Below are positions 8,679 to 16,672 of a stretch of 21,771 bases of DNA, piece after piece. The first letter of the stretch is position 1. Each line of letters opens with the position of its first letter. The notes beneath the pieces are model-generated. The model made no database searches. It was not told the DNA's origin and saw nothing but the letters and a program-made list of their open reading frames with translations. The stretch covers positions 1 to 21,771 of the forward strand of contig RSEH01000417.1 of the NCBI GenBank assembly GCA_006503475.1, written 5' to 3'. A program made the translations under genes and the position numbers. Origin of the DNA: Stentor roeselii. Taxonomy: Eukaryota; Ciliophora; Heterotrichea; Heterotrichida; Stentoridae.

Positions 8679-8837
8679 TTATTACAGATAATATTCAATG
8701 TATTGGTAATTGTGAAGTAATATGCAAGGATGGATTTTTTTAATTCATTTATTTTAGTGGATGAGAAACTGAAACCCAATAAAACCAATAATTTTCCTAA
8801 ATAAAAAAACCTTAATGAAAACCAATAATTCCTTAAA
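8679..8837. other. Convergent intergenic region with a short direct repeat
   Basis: This AT-rich stretch lies between the stops of the K+ channel and the TFIIH p62-like gene. AAAACCAATAATT followed by a CCT..AAAT tail occurs at 8781 and again near 8818, just reaching the p62 stop. It probably holds both 3' ends; I see no gene. Confidence 0.5.
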
Positions 8838-10223
8838 TTAACCAGAATTAATCATTTGAAAAAATTCATAAGCTCTTAAAATGACATTTTCCATCAAATC
8901 CAAACATTCAAGATTTTTGCAGTTCATCCTCATTTCTTCATGCAAGTCTTTACAAAGTTCTAAATAAAGATTAAGTTTTTCAAAACTTTCACTTTGAAAC
9001 TTGATATCATGATAAAAAAACTTGAGAACCTGATAAACCCTACTAACATATTTTTGTGAATCATCACTTTTATCAACTTCTTTACTTTTTTTAATATTTA
9101 TCTGCTTCACAATCTGCCGAATAGACTCAAAAGCTTCAGCATGTTTGATGAAAACCTGTTCAGGTTTAGCAGTCTGAAACCATTCAACAACATTTTTTCC
9201 CCATTGAATATTTTCATTATTTTTTCCATCAATTTTCATTTTCATGTCTTCACTATCTCCATTATTAAAAGACTTGAAATTTTTTCTTACCTTTTTCGGA
9301 GCAGGAAGGGCATCAGCGATGACATAAGAAGAATGACTGTTGATATGTAGAGAAATTTCATTGAAAAAACCGACCTGCTTGTTTTTCTTCATTCGTTCAT
9401 CCCTCGGTCCTTTAGGCTTGTAAAGCCCGAAATGAGGAGAAATGTCTTCAGAGGACTCTAAGTCAAGAACTTGATTGACTTTCAACCCGATGATTTCAAG
9501 AGCGTCTGACATTGGATTTCCAATTTTTAACTGATTTTCCCAGAAGCTTCTCCAAAATTCAATTTCGTTTTTTTTGTGAGGAACCATGCAGTTGAAGTTT
9601 TTCTGTTCGTAAGGCAACTGTCGAAAAATCAACTCTTTGTGTCTTTTTAATAATTTGACTTCAACTCGACTACTGGTGATGAAACGATGAGGGATCCGAA
9701 CGATTGAAGACAGTTTTCCAGCGACTTGATTAGAATAAACCTGTTTTTTCATATATTCCTTGTAATCATCACATAATTTCCAAAAATCTTCTTGATTCAT
9801 TTTTCCAGTTCTCACAAGATTTTTATGAATCATGGCAAGTTCTTTATTACTTTCTAAAATCTTCACTTTTTTCTGAGAATCTTTTGAAAGATAGTAATAT
9901 TCATCAGGTTTTTGAGGTCTTTTCTGAAAACTTTCAATTTGTCCGTAAAAGTTCATCATGTCTTCAGCATGAGTATCTGAAAAAAAGACAAAAGCGAGAT
10001 TATTTGATTGAAAGTCTTTTCTACTTAGACGGATTATTGACCTTTGGCTTGATGAAACTTTTTCTATACTGCCGATGTGAACATAGCTGAGAATCACTTC
10101 AGGAATGCTGGAAGACTCGTGAGTCCAAATCAGGCGAAAGTTGGTCAAAGCGAGGATTCCTTTGCGTTCTTTGTGAATGGTTTCCTTACGGGCCATGTAC
10201 TCTTCATTTGGAATCAACGCCAT
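8838..10223 (-). CDS. GTF2H1: TFIIH core subunit p62/Tfb1-like (PH domain plus two BSD domains)
   Basis: This 461-residue protein has the domain order of TFIIH subunit p62/Tfb1, which scaffolds the complex in transcription initiation and nucleotide-excision repair. Residues 1-100 form a PH-like domain (GILALTNFRLIW at 22-33). Residues about 120-160 match the first BSD domain, with MNQEDFWKL at 142-150 after a helix resembling KNRMLQEDPVLFQLYKDLV of human p62. Residues about 190-235 match the second BSD domain (IEFWRSFWENQL). The C-terminal half is helical and diverged. It is somewhat shorter than human p62 (548). ATG 10223 lies only 6 nt after the PELO stop; an in-frame ATG nine codons later would give a 33-nt gap but cut into the PH domain. 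Another BSD-PH protein is possible but less likely. Confidence 0.8.
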   Translation of the reverse strand: MALIPNEEYMARKETIHKERKGILALTNFRLIWTHESSSIPEVILSYVHIGSIEKVSSSQRSIIRLSRKDFQSNNLAFVFFSDTHAEDMMNFYGQIESFQKRPQKPDEYYYLSKDSQKKVKILESNKELAMIHKNLVRTGKMNQEDFWKLCDDYKEYMKKQVYSNQVAGKLSSIVRIPHRFITSSRVEVKLLKRHKELIFRQLPYEQKNFNCMVPHKKNEIEFWRSFWENQLKIGNPMSDALEIIGLKVNQVLDLESSEDISPHFGLYKPKGPRDERMKKNKQVGFFNEISLHINSHSSYVIADALPAPKKVRKNFKSFNNGDSEDMKMKIDGKNNENIQWGKNVVEWFQTAKPEQVFIKHAEAFESIRQIVKQINIKKSKEVDKSDDSQKYVSRVYQVLKFFYHDIKFQSESFEKLNLYLELCKDLHEEMRMNCKNLECLDLMENVILRAYEFFQMINSG

Positions 10224-10229
10224 TTATAA

Positions 10230-11423
10230 TTAATTTTCGTCGTCTTCTAATGTTAGGGTTGGGTCGAGGGTGGTGTCGAAGAATTGCACCTCATCTTCCT
10301 CAGCAGAGCTTTCTTCATTTTCCTGCAAGTCATAAACAGGAAATCTCAAAAGAGCAGCAATCCCTGACAATTGATTAATCCTTTCTCCCGCAATATGAAT
10401 AGAAGAAAGTGTATGAACCTCTCCACCATTCTTCTTAACACTTCGAATAACCTCCAAGATTTTTTCCCTTTCATGAACTTTATGTTTCCTGAGAGTTGAA
10501 TCAGAAATAAACAACTGTTGAACTGCCTGCTGCGAAGCTGAAGTTTCAACATCAATCAATCCATAAACCGCTCGATTGGGGTCTTTATTAAGTGTCAAGA
10601 AGAACTCTTCAACCAGGTCCATTTCCTGTGAAAACTGATTAGAACTGATTCTTTCTTTAACAAGCGGGTCGTTCAAAGTATCGATAAGGCCGATTTTTTC
10701 ACCTGACGATGAATGGGCGAGGATCACTTTGTCCTTATCGAACCAGGGCGGCTTCGTCGAGGTCAAGTACTGAAAAAACTGGTCTTTTGTGAACCCAGGA
10801 CTCGCTATTAACAGATTCTTGATTTTCTCGAAGTTTATATGCTGGGTTATTGAAATTGAACATTGCTTGAAAAATTTTTCTAAGGCTTTGTCTAGGCTAA
10901 AGGCAGCTTTTAACTTTCGGGGAATGTGGGCTTCTACTCTTGATTTTACTACTGCCGATGTGTTTGTTATTAGACAGATGTTTGCTAGACCTGACTCCAT
11001 TACTATTGCTGCTAATTCACATGAGGCTTCTGGGTTTGATGCTAGGTCTAAACGCTCCAGGTGTAGCTCGTCCCATTTACGTTTGTAGAGAGTGAATGGA
11101 AGGTTCAGCTCTAACTCGATTGTGTGGTGTTGGCCTAGCTGCATGTATTTGTTTTCACTTGCTGATACTCCACTAATCCTTAAAGACGGTCCATCAGTAT
11201 CATAATCAATCCTTTCAACTTTAATAACAAGTGTAAGCTTCTTTTTTGTAGTAACAACAGATCCAGTTTTACTTTCTTCCTTAATCTTTCTAAAAGTGAC
11301 AGCTTTAATAGCATCTCCTTTATGAATAAGATTAAAAGCATGCCACATATCATCATCTTCCTGCATGATGATCCCGACTGATCCATTTCCCAGTTCGTCA
11401 ATGTTTTTAGCCAAGACCCTCAT
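10230..11423 (-). CDS. PELO: Pelota/Dom34, ribosome rescue factor
   Basis: This 397-residue protein aligns with human Pelota from end to end. Examples are MRVLAKNID at the start, DDMWHAFNLIHKGD, QLGQHHTIELELN, LIASPGFTKDQF, HSSSGEKIG, NRAVYGL, LFISDSTLRKH, SSIHIAGERINQLSGIAALLRFPV, and an acidic SSAEED tail. Pelota is an eRF1 relative without the GGQ loop. With an Hbs1-type GTPase it enters the empty A site of stalled ribosomes in the cytoplasm and splits them, triggering no-go and non-stop mRNA decay. All three domains are present. The start is fixed by homology. It lies 8 nt after the EF-hand gene stop and 6 nt before the p62-like gene start. An extra acidic tail of about 25 residues follows the usual end. 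Confidence 0.97.
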   Translation of the reverse strand: MRVLAKNIDELGNGSVGIIMQEDDDMWHAFNLIHKGDAIKAVTFRKIKEESKTGSVVTTKKKLTLVIKVERIDYDTDGPSLRISGVSASENKYMQLGQHHTIELELNLPFTLYKRKWDELHLERLDLASNPEASCELAAIVMESGLANICLITNTSAVVKSRVEAHIPRKLKAAFSLDKALEKFFKQCSISITQHINFEKIKNLLIASPGFTKDQFFQYLTSTKPPWFDKDKVILAHSSSGEKIGLIDTLNDPLVKERISSNQFSQEMDLVEEFFLTLNKDPNRAVYGLIDVETSASQQAVQQLFISDSTLRKHKVHEREKILEVIRSVKKNGGEVHTLSSIHIAGERINQLSGIAALLRFPVYDLQENEESSAEEDEVQFFDTTLDPTLTLEDDEN

Positions 11424-11431
11424 TTTAATAA

Positions 11432-13204
11432 CTAATAAGAATGATTCGACTTTGGACTGACTTCCTCAACAAACTCACTGTAACTGACCCTCCCGTCATT
11501 ATTCTTATCAAACTTGTCCATCACCGCGTGAAGGTCCTTCAAATTAAAAGGCACACTGAACTGCTTCAGCATCTCAGCGAACTCCATCGATGTAATATAC
11601 CCATTTCTATCCTTGTCCAAGGCATTAAACGTGGAAAAAGCGTTAAAACTTTGTATTTTCGACAACCTTTGCCGATGTTTTTCAGAAAGTGCTTCTTTTT
11701 CCAACAACAACTCAAAAAGATGTAAAAAAATCGCGAGTGACTCTTTCGAAAGTTCCCCTTGTCTCGTGTTTAAAGACCTTGACTTTAAGATCCTGCTGTA
11801 TTCCTCGCTTTTTGGCGTAAACAAATCAGAAAAATCAGAAGATCTCCAACGATTGTCTTGCAAATGAGAAACGTTTTTCATTAGCAGCTGAAGGTCTTCA
11901 GCATCAGCTGTGAATGAAAAAGACTTCAAAGTACTGTCAAGGTCACTCAGTGAAAGGATGCCAACGTCGTATTTATCGAATTTTTTAAAGATTTCGTTTA
12001 GGTTGAAGTCGTGTCGAAGGGCTAAAGTGTTTTTTAATGACTCGATTTGACGGGATTGTTTTATGTGGTCTTGGAGAACTGGAATGAAATCTTGAAGATC
12101 GGAATTTGGAGATGGACGAATAGGATTGGGATTTGAATGGGTTATTGATTCACGGAAAACTTGAGATGATTTCGTGGTTATTTCTTGGAAGGCTTTTGAA
12201 AGTTTCATTGGGGATTTGGAGGAATGGAGAGATTTGGAGGAATAAGTTTTAAATGATGGCCTCATATTTGACCTACCAAATTGATAATTCGAAATTCCAC
12301 CAGTTTGAATTCGAGAATCAACAGGTTCTCTAAAACTAACAGTTTTTCCATTAAATCCCTCAGAGTTCTGAAATTCCTTAATCCCATTACACTGATTCCC
12401 CATAAAGCTCCTAGCAAAAACAACACCAGCAGGACTAACAGACCTATAAAATCTCTGAGGATTCCTAAGCGGAGAAGAATTTCTAACACTCCTAACATTC
12501 CCTTGCTGAATTTCAATCCTTTCACTATCCACAAAAGTCCTACTCGGCATGACACAATCAGCGAATTCCTTATAACTCAAAAAACCATCAGCATCATTAT
12601 CAACTCTTCTAAAAATAGCATCAACATCATGATCATAAATCAAAAAAAACCCTCTCACAAATCTAATCAAGTCATCCCTATCAATCCCTCCACGACTCTT
12701 TAAATCAACACATCGAAAAGTTTGAACCAAATTAAAATCCGGCTTCAAAATAATTTCCCTTCTAAGCGCTTCAAGGTTTCTATGAAAAACGACTTCTCTT
12801 TCCACAAGTTTTCCTAATAAATGCTCAACTTCTGAAGTCATCGCCGCATGTCTGTTCAAAGCCAAGTCTCGAAAGCCAGGGTTGGTTGAGGGCAGTACAA
12901 AATTAATGAATTCTTGAAAAGAAAGTCTTCCATTCAAGTTGCTGTCATATTGTCTGACAAGTAAAAAAGCTTCATCGTTTGTACAGAAAACTCTTCTTTT
13001 TTCAAGAAATGATTGAAACTCGGTACTGGACAATGAACCGAGATTTAGATGGTCTAAAGCTTTAAAGGCGGAATAAGGGTCGAAATCACTGCATTTGGTG
13101 AGAGAATATCGAAAGTTTTCGATTTCTGCCTCGCCGATGCTTATTTGGCTGAAGATCTCTGCTAGCTTTAAAAGAGTTTCTGAGGACTGAATGATTTGGG
13201 CCAT
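11432..13204 (-). CDS. EF-hand Ca2+-binding protein with four paired EF-hand modules
   Basis: The 590-residue protein is built from four modules of two EF-hands, most introduced by a DFN-like motif and closed by a Pro-containing motif (LPST, MPSR, TPKS, SPKS). Canonical 12-residue loops are seen at 87-98 (DSNLNGRLSFQE), 202-213 (DNDADGFLSYKE), 530-541 (DKDRNGYITSME) and 566-577 (DKNNDGRVSYSE). The first loop of modules 1-3 is degenerate (for example DHLNLGSLSS, DLKSRGGIDRDD), as is the second loop of module 3. A Ser/Arg/Pro-rich linker of about 140 residues separates modules 2 and 3. Soluble multi-EF-hand proteins of this sort are common in ciliates, but I cannot name an orthologue. ATG 13204 lies 12 nt from the divergent NOP16-like start. 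G/C strand skew flips sharply inside the gene near 12250. Confidence 0.9.
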   Translation of the reverse strand: MAQIIQSSETLLKLAEIFSQISIGEAEIENFRYSLTKCSDFDPYSAFKALDHLNLGSLSSTEFQSFLEKRRVFCTNDEAFLLVRQYDSNLNGRLSFQEFINFVLPSTNPGFRDLALNRHAAMTSEVEHLLGKLVEREVVFHRNLEALRREIILKPDFNLVQTFRCVDLKSRGGIDRDDLIRFVRGFFLIYDHDVDAIFRRVDNDADGFLSYKEFADCVMPSRTFVDSERIEIQQGNVRSVRNSSPLRNPQRFYRSVSPAGVVFARSFMGNQCNGIKEFQNSEGFNGKTVSFREPVDSRIQTGGISNYQFGRSNMRPSFKTYSSKSLHSSKSPMKLSKAFQEITTKSSQVFRESITHSNPNPIRPSPNSDLQDFIPVLQDHIKQSRQIESLKNTLALRHDFNLNEIFKKFDKYDVGILSLSDLDSTLKSFSFTADAEDLQLLMKNVSHLQDNRWRSSDFSDLFTPKSEEYSRILKSRSLNTRQGELSKESLAIFLHLFELLLEKEALSEKHRQRLSKIQSFNAFSTFNALDKDRNGYITSMEFAEMLKQFSVPFNLKDLHAVMDKFDKNNDGRVSYSEFVEEVSPKSNHSY

Positions 13205-13216
13205 GATTCTGTAATA
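13205..13216. promoter_or_regulatory. 12-nt head-to-head spacer
   Basis: GATTCTGTAATA alone separates the EF-hand ATG (minus) from the NOP16-like ATG (plus). Both starts are the first usable ATG of their frames. Any promoter must overlap coding sequence. Confidence 0.5.
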
Positions 13217-13615
13217 ATGAAGATCAAAAACCGAAAATCAAGGGGAACGACTTCGAAAAATAAAGCTGCTGGAAGGACGAAAACGAAGAAAAATAAAAGA
13301 CCTGCTGGGTGGCTTAATTTGAATTGGGATGAAAACAAATCTGCTAAGTTTAATTATGAAAAACTTGGAATTGCCACTGATCCGATGAAACCTGTTGAAT
13401 CGCAGTTTAAAAAAGAAGCTTTTGATTCACTTGTTACTTCTGAAAAATTTGTTCCTACCAAGAACTTGATTCAGGACTGGCAGAAGGAAATTCTTGTTGT
13501 TTTGGAAAAGAAACATGGGAAGAGGTATGGTGATATGGCTAAGGATATTAAGATCAACTCCTGGCAGTGGACTAAGGCGCAGATTAAGAGGATGATGGAA
13601 TTAGGAGTTCAGTAG
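13217..13615 (+). CDS. NOP16: NOP16-like ribosome biogenesis protein
   Basis: This 132-residue basic protein resembles Nop16, a nucleolar factor of 60S ribosomal subunit assembly. A Lys/Arg-rich N-terminus, probably a nuclear/nucleolar signal, is followed by NWDENKSAKFNYEKLGI, matching the family's W-D...NY.KLGL motif. The C-terminus has KKHGKRYGDMAKDIKINSWQ followed by WTKAQIKRMM, matching the diagnostic end of the family (YGDDY..MARDIKLN..Q.T..QL.RR). It is shorter than human NOP16 (178) because the middle is reduced. ATG 13217 is the first ATG in frame; the frame is open upstream only through non-ATG codons. A C-free G/T/A stretch follows the stop. Confidence 0.85.
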   Translation: MKIKNRKSRGTTSKNKAAGRTKTKKNKRPAGWLNLNWDENKSAKFNYEKLGIATDPMKPVESQFKKEAFDSLVTSEKFVPTKNLIQDWQKEILVVLEKKHGKRYGDMAKDIKINSWQWTKAQIKRMMELGVQ

Positions 13616-13792
13616 TTTAAGGTTTTTTGGAATTTTTAGGATTTTTGGGAGGTGATTTATGGAAATTTGGAGAGTTTTGAAGTGGTTTGAATAAGTTTTA
13701 GAGTTTTGAAGTGATTTGTATGTAAGTTTAGAAGGAAGTGATTATTTTGTGAGAATAAAAGAGAATACTAACGAAAACTAAATATTTTTAAC
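13616..13792. other. Intergenic region with a C-free stretch and short direct repeat
   Basis: By hand count, 13621-13740 has 37 G and no C in 120 bases. AGAGTTTTGAAGTG occurs at 13671 and again at 13700. The region lies between the convergent stops of NOP16 and a small basic gene. I see no gene in it. Confidence 0.7.
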
Positions 13793-14236
13793 TTATTTCT
13801 TTGAGTATCTCGAAAGAACTGGAAACAAATACTGTTCTTTTAATTGAAACTTCGGTGATTTCTTAGAAGTCGATTTTTTATCACTGTTCACAGAATAGGT
13901 TCCACTTTTAGTTCTTCTTGAATGAGGTTTAATCCTTGACAGATAAACTTTTTTATAGTTTTCTTCTTTGGAAATCGATCTTAAAACTGGGAGTTTAGCT
14001 GTTTCTTGAATTTTTGATGGATGGAAAACAATTCGAAGATTTTGATTCACTTGCTCTTTGTAGTCCATCAAGCGTTTTGGAGTAAAAGTCGGGAATTCTA
14101 AGGTCAAGTTAGATGAAGCACTGAGAAAATTCATTTGAGAAGGTGGCTTTACATACTCTTCTGCTTTTTCTATCAGTTCTCTTCTGCCTTGCCTGGACTT
14201 TTTTATATATTCGAGCAGGTCGATTTCTTGAGACAT
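13793..14236 (-). CDS. Small basic hypothetical protein
   Basis: I do not recognise this 147-residue protein. It is rich in Lys, Arg and Ser, has no membrane segment or signal peptide, and has an acidic-amphipathic start (MSQEIDLLEYIKKSRQGRR) and a Ser/Lys-rich C-terminal third. The ATG at 14236 is followed by an uninterrupted frame to TAA. Its length within AT-rich DNA and its ordinary residue composition support a real gene, but no homology was found by eye. It is convergent with NOP16 and downstream of LAS1 on the same strand, 224 bp away. Confidence 0.65.
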   Translation of the reverse strand: MSQEIDLLEYIKKSRQGRRELIEKAEEYVKPPSQMNFLSASSNLTLEFPTFTPKRLMDYKEQVNQNLRIVFHPSKIQETAKLPVLRSISKEENYKKVYLSRIKPHSRRTKSGTYSVNSDKKSTSKKSPKFQLKEQYLFPVLSRYSKK

Positions 14237-14460
14237 TATTATTTGGGTAACTTAACAATCTATGAAATTTTTCGTCAGAAGTTGAATTTGTTGATCAAAG
14301 GCTTTTCATGAGAAATTTATAAAAGAATTAATTATCAATAAAAGTCAAATGAAGAATACAAATTTTACAATAGTTCAGTTTACTAAATCTTTTAATTGAT
14401 GTCTTATTCTATAACTTTCTTAAAATAAACAATTCTAAAACGGTCTTAAATTTCATTATT
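14237..14460. other. AT-rich intergenic region
   Basis: This lies downstream of the LAS1 stop and upstream of the small basic gene on the same strand. It is AT-rich, with no clear repeat, RNA gene or ORF. Confidence 0.5.
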
Positions 14461-15537
14461 TTAAGTGAACACTGAATACGAACCTATCGGCCGTGCAGTC
14501 CAAGTCTTCAAATCCCTCCATCTTTTCATAGGAAGCTGTAAAATTTCACAAGTTTCCGCTTTCCTCTCAGAAAAAACAGTAAAATCATGCATTTTTTTAA
14601 CAATATCAAAACAATCATCATCAAAAGCAGAATGTTCAATCAAAACCTTAACAGTTTCAAAAGCTTCTCTATCTTCATTCTGCATTCTCATAAGAAACTT
14701 AACAAAAGTAGAATAATGAATCTTCACATTTCCAGCCAAAGCAAGAATTTCCTGAACCGCGACTTTTGCCTGTTCAGACGAAATTTCCTTTTCCTGAAGC
14801 AAGGCGAAGACACCCTGCATGACAGCTTCAGGAAAAAATTTATTTTTTCCTCTAATTGCGAGAAAAAGCATGGCCCAGGCGTCTTCATTCATATTCCAAC
14901 GAAGTTTTGCGACAGTTTTTCCGGTTTTTTCCTTGAAAATGATTTTTTCATTGAACAAGCCTTCTGAGAACTTAACAAGTGTGATATGTTCAGAGACTGT
15001 CCTTGCCCTTTTCTCGAATTTTTCAATGTCGTTCAAGACTTTTCCGTTTTTCTTGCTTGTTAGGACCTCTGCTTGTTTCGCCCAGTAGTTTTCGAAGAGC
15101 CAGGTGATTAGAGCTTGAAAAGCCTTGGATAGAAGAAAACCGCTTGGAAGTGTGGAATGAGTCGCGTCGTGTCGTAAGTCGACGATGAACTCTGGAAGGT
15201 TTATTGATTTTGCTGTTTGGGATACTGATCGCGCGAATTTGCAGTCATTATACGTGTCAATTATCAAATTGGTACACCTTACAATTGCCATACTAAGCGC
15301 TAAGCGGCTAGTTTCGCTTTTAAGTGTTGAAAACTCTTGTGGGTTTCCTGACTTCGTCAAGTCTTGCAAACAACGAAGCAGAACTCTCGTTGACTCAACT
15401 CGAACTGGCAGTGGCTGAACATGATTCCAAATTTCAAGAGTTTCCAGCGCTTTCAACGGACTTGTCTGCAAAAGTTCCCAACAAGCCTGCCACTCTTCCC
15501 AATTAGCCCAAGGAACTTTTTTCATTTGACAATCCAT
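14461..15537 (-). CDS. LAS1L: LAS1-like pre-rRNA processing endonuclease (HEPN)
   Basis: This 358-residue protein carries the LAS1 signature. VPWANWEEW lies near the N-terminus. LPEFIVDLRHDATHSTLPS holds the HEPN RNase motif R-x4-H (R122, H127), and EALITWL-type helices with a YWAKQ motif follow. LAS1 cuts the ITS2 spacer of pre-rRNA in the nucleolus, together with the Grc3/NOL9 kinase, to mature the 60S subunit. The long helical C-terminal region is diverged. The frame stays open upstream to 15600, but only with non-ATG codons, so ATG 15537 is the first start; ATG 15525 would also keep the motif. A 19-residue upstream ORF ends 7 nt before the start. Its role links it with NOP16 nearby. Confidence 0.9.
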   Translation of the reverse strand: MDCQMKKVPWANWEEWQACWELLQTSPLKALETLEIWNHVQPLPVRVESTRVLLRCLQDLTKSGNPQEFSTLKSETSRLALSMAIVRCTNLIIDTYNDCKFARSVSQTAKSINLPEFIVDLRHDATHSTLPSGFLLSKAFQALITWLFENYWAKQAEVLTSKKNGKVLNDIEKFEKRARTVSEHITLVKFSEGLFNEKIIFKEKTGKTVAKLRWNMNEDAWAMLFLAIRGKNKFFPEAVMQGVFALLQEKEISSEQAKVAVQEILALAGNVKIHYSTFVKFLMRMQNEDREAFETVKVLIEHSAFDDDCFDIVKKMHDFTVFSERKAETCEILQLPMKRWRDLKTWTARPIGSYSVFT

Positions 15538-15544
15538 TAAATAA

Positions 15545-15604
15545 TCAAAGAAAAATGAAAGCTTTTTCTCTTTTTTTCTCTTTTTTTTCTCTTTTTTCAC
15601 TCAT
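15545..15604 (-). other. Possible upstream ORF in a GAAAAA-rich leader
   Basis: An ATG at 15604 opens a Lys/Glu-rich frame of 19 codons (starting MSEKREKKEKK), ended by TGA at 15547-15545, 7 nt before the LAS1 ATG and in a different frame. It lies in an A/G-only tract on the sense strand. It may be a uORF or simply low-complexity leader DNA. Confidence 0.3.
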
Positions 15605-15760
15605 TTAAACTATCACTTCCAAATTCTTACAAATTTTTATCATAACCTAACATTAAATATTTCATTTTTTATCATATCTTCTATGAACTCTATCTTCAGA
15701 TTCTTTTCTTCCAGCCTGACCAATATTTTTCTCTTCTTCCCTGACATCAGACCTTCTCGC

Positions 15761-16672
15761 CTAAATACCAGATACGCTGATCAAGTGACTCCAGTCAAAA
15801 ATCGAGTCATTTACATAATTTTCCTTAAAAAACAGTTCCTTAAACATCCTCTTCAAATAGCTATAATCCGGACGGTCTTCAAACCTGAGACTTTTACAAT
15901 AGTTAAGATAAGTGACGAACTCATTAGGAAACCCTCTACAAAGAGTCTCAACGCTAGTATTCATCTTTTTTTCCATGATTTTCTCATATTTCTCCTTCTT
16001 CGTCTGTGCAGGCTGGCCTTGCCAAGGAAGCGATCCTCTTAAAAAATACAAAAAAACATATCCAAGTCCTTCAAGGTCATCTCTTCGGCTCTGTTCAATT
16101 CCCATATGTGTATAAATCGAGGTGTACCGAGCAGTGCCAGTCAAACTTTTACCTTCTCGATAAGGAATGTGCTGTTGGGTCTTCGGGTCTCGATAACGCT
16201 TGGCAAGTCCGAAGTCAATTATAAAGACTTGCGAAGCCTTTCTCCCGAGGCCGATAAGAAAATTGTCAGGTTTTATATCGCGATGCAAGAAGTTCTTAGC
16301 ATGCATGTACTCGACTCTTGTGATCATCTGGTCTGCCAACATTAAAACAGTCTTTACAGAAAAGCGTCGACTGCTTAAATTCATCAGTTCTTCAAGTGAA
16401 GGACCCAGCAAGTCGATGACCATGATATTGTACTCGTTTTCAGTCCCGTAGTGGTAAATGTTGGGAATTCCTACACCGCCTTGAAGATAGCGACAAAGTT
16501 TCGACTCGTAGAAAAGCTGAGGGTGTCTACAACGCACTTCTTCTAGTTTTACTGCGATTTCTTCGTTTGTCATTGTGTTCTGGCCCAGGTAAATCACGCC
16601 GAATGAACCGTTGCCGATTCGCTTGATTAAACGGTACTTGCCTCCTACTACGATGTCTCTTAAGGAATCCAT
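15761..16672 (-). CDS. Casein kinase 1 family Ser/Thr protein kinase
   Basis: The 303-residue protein is almost only a kinase domain. It has the glycine loop GNGSFG (20-25), catalytic Lys in AVKLE (K42), [10 protein letters not shown] with catalytic D132, and DFGLAK with D153. The CK1 hallmark segment is present as [13 protein letters not shown], followed by [11 protein letters not shown]1 enzymes phosphorylate acidic or primed substrates and act in many pathways. The usual CK1 segment reads SINTHLG, so the Asn is replaced by Tyr here. There is no long regulatory C-terminal tail like that of CK1 delta/epsilon. The start ([16 protein letters not shown]) matches the family. Upstream lies a 699-bp noncoding region with extreme skew. 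It is one of what is probably a large ciliate CK1 set, so I give no subtype. Confidence 0.96.
   Translation of the reverse strand: MDSLRDIVVGGKYRLIKRIGNGSFGVIYLGQNTMTNEEIAVKLEEVRCRHPQLFYESKLCRYLQGGVGIPNIYHYGTENEYNIMVIDLLGPSLEELMNLSSRRFSVKTVLMLADQMITRVEYMHAKNFLHRDIKPDNFLIGLGRKASQVFIIDFGLAKRYRDPKTQQHIPYREGKSLTGTARYTSIYTHMGIEQSRRDDLEGLGYVFLYFLRGSLPWQGQPAQTKKEKYEKIMEKKMNTSVETLCRGFPNEFVTYLNYCKSLRFEDRPDYSYLKRMFKELFFKENYVNDSIFDWSHLISVSGI

Noticed and set aside
10249-10262. Telomere-like TTAGGGTTGGG
   Set aside because: A single occurrence inside the coding sequence of the acidic Pelota tail; not a repeat array.
12281-12703. 140-codon plus-strand frame inside the EF-hand gene
   Set aside because: It is a shadow in the C-rich patch of a clear EF-hand gene; the low-complexity Ser/Asn/Pro/Ile composition follows from the base skew.
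15538-15600. Extended Lys-rich N-terminus of LAS1 in the open frame
   Set aside because: It would need a GTG start; the first ATG in frame is 15537, just before the conserved VPWANWEEW region.
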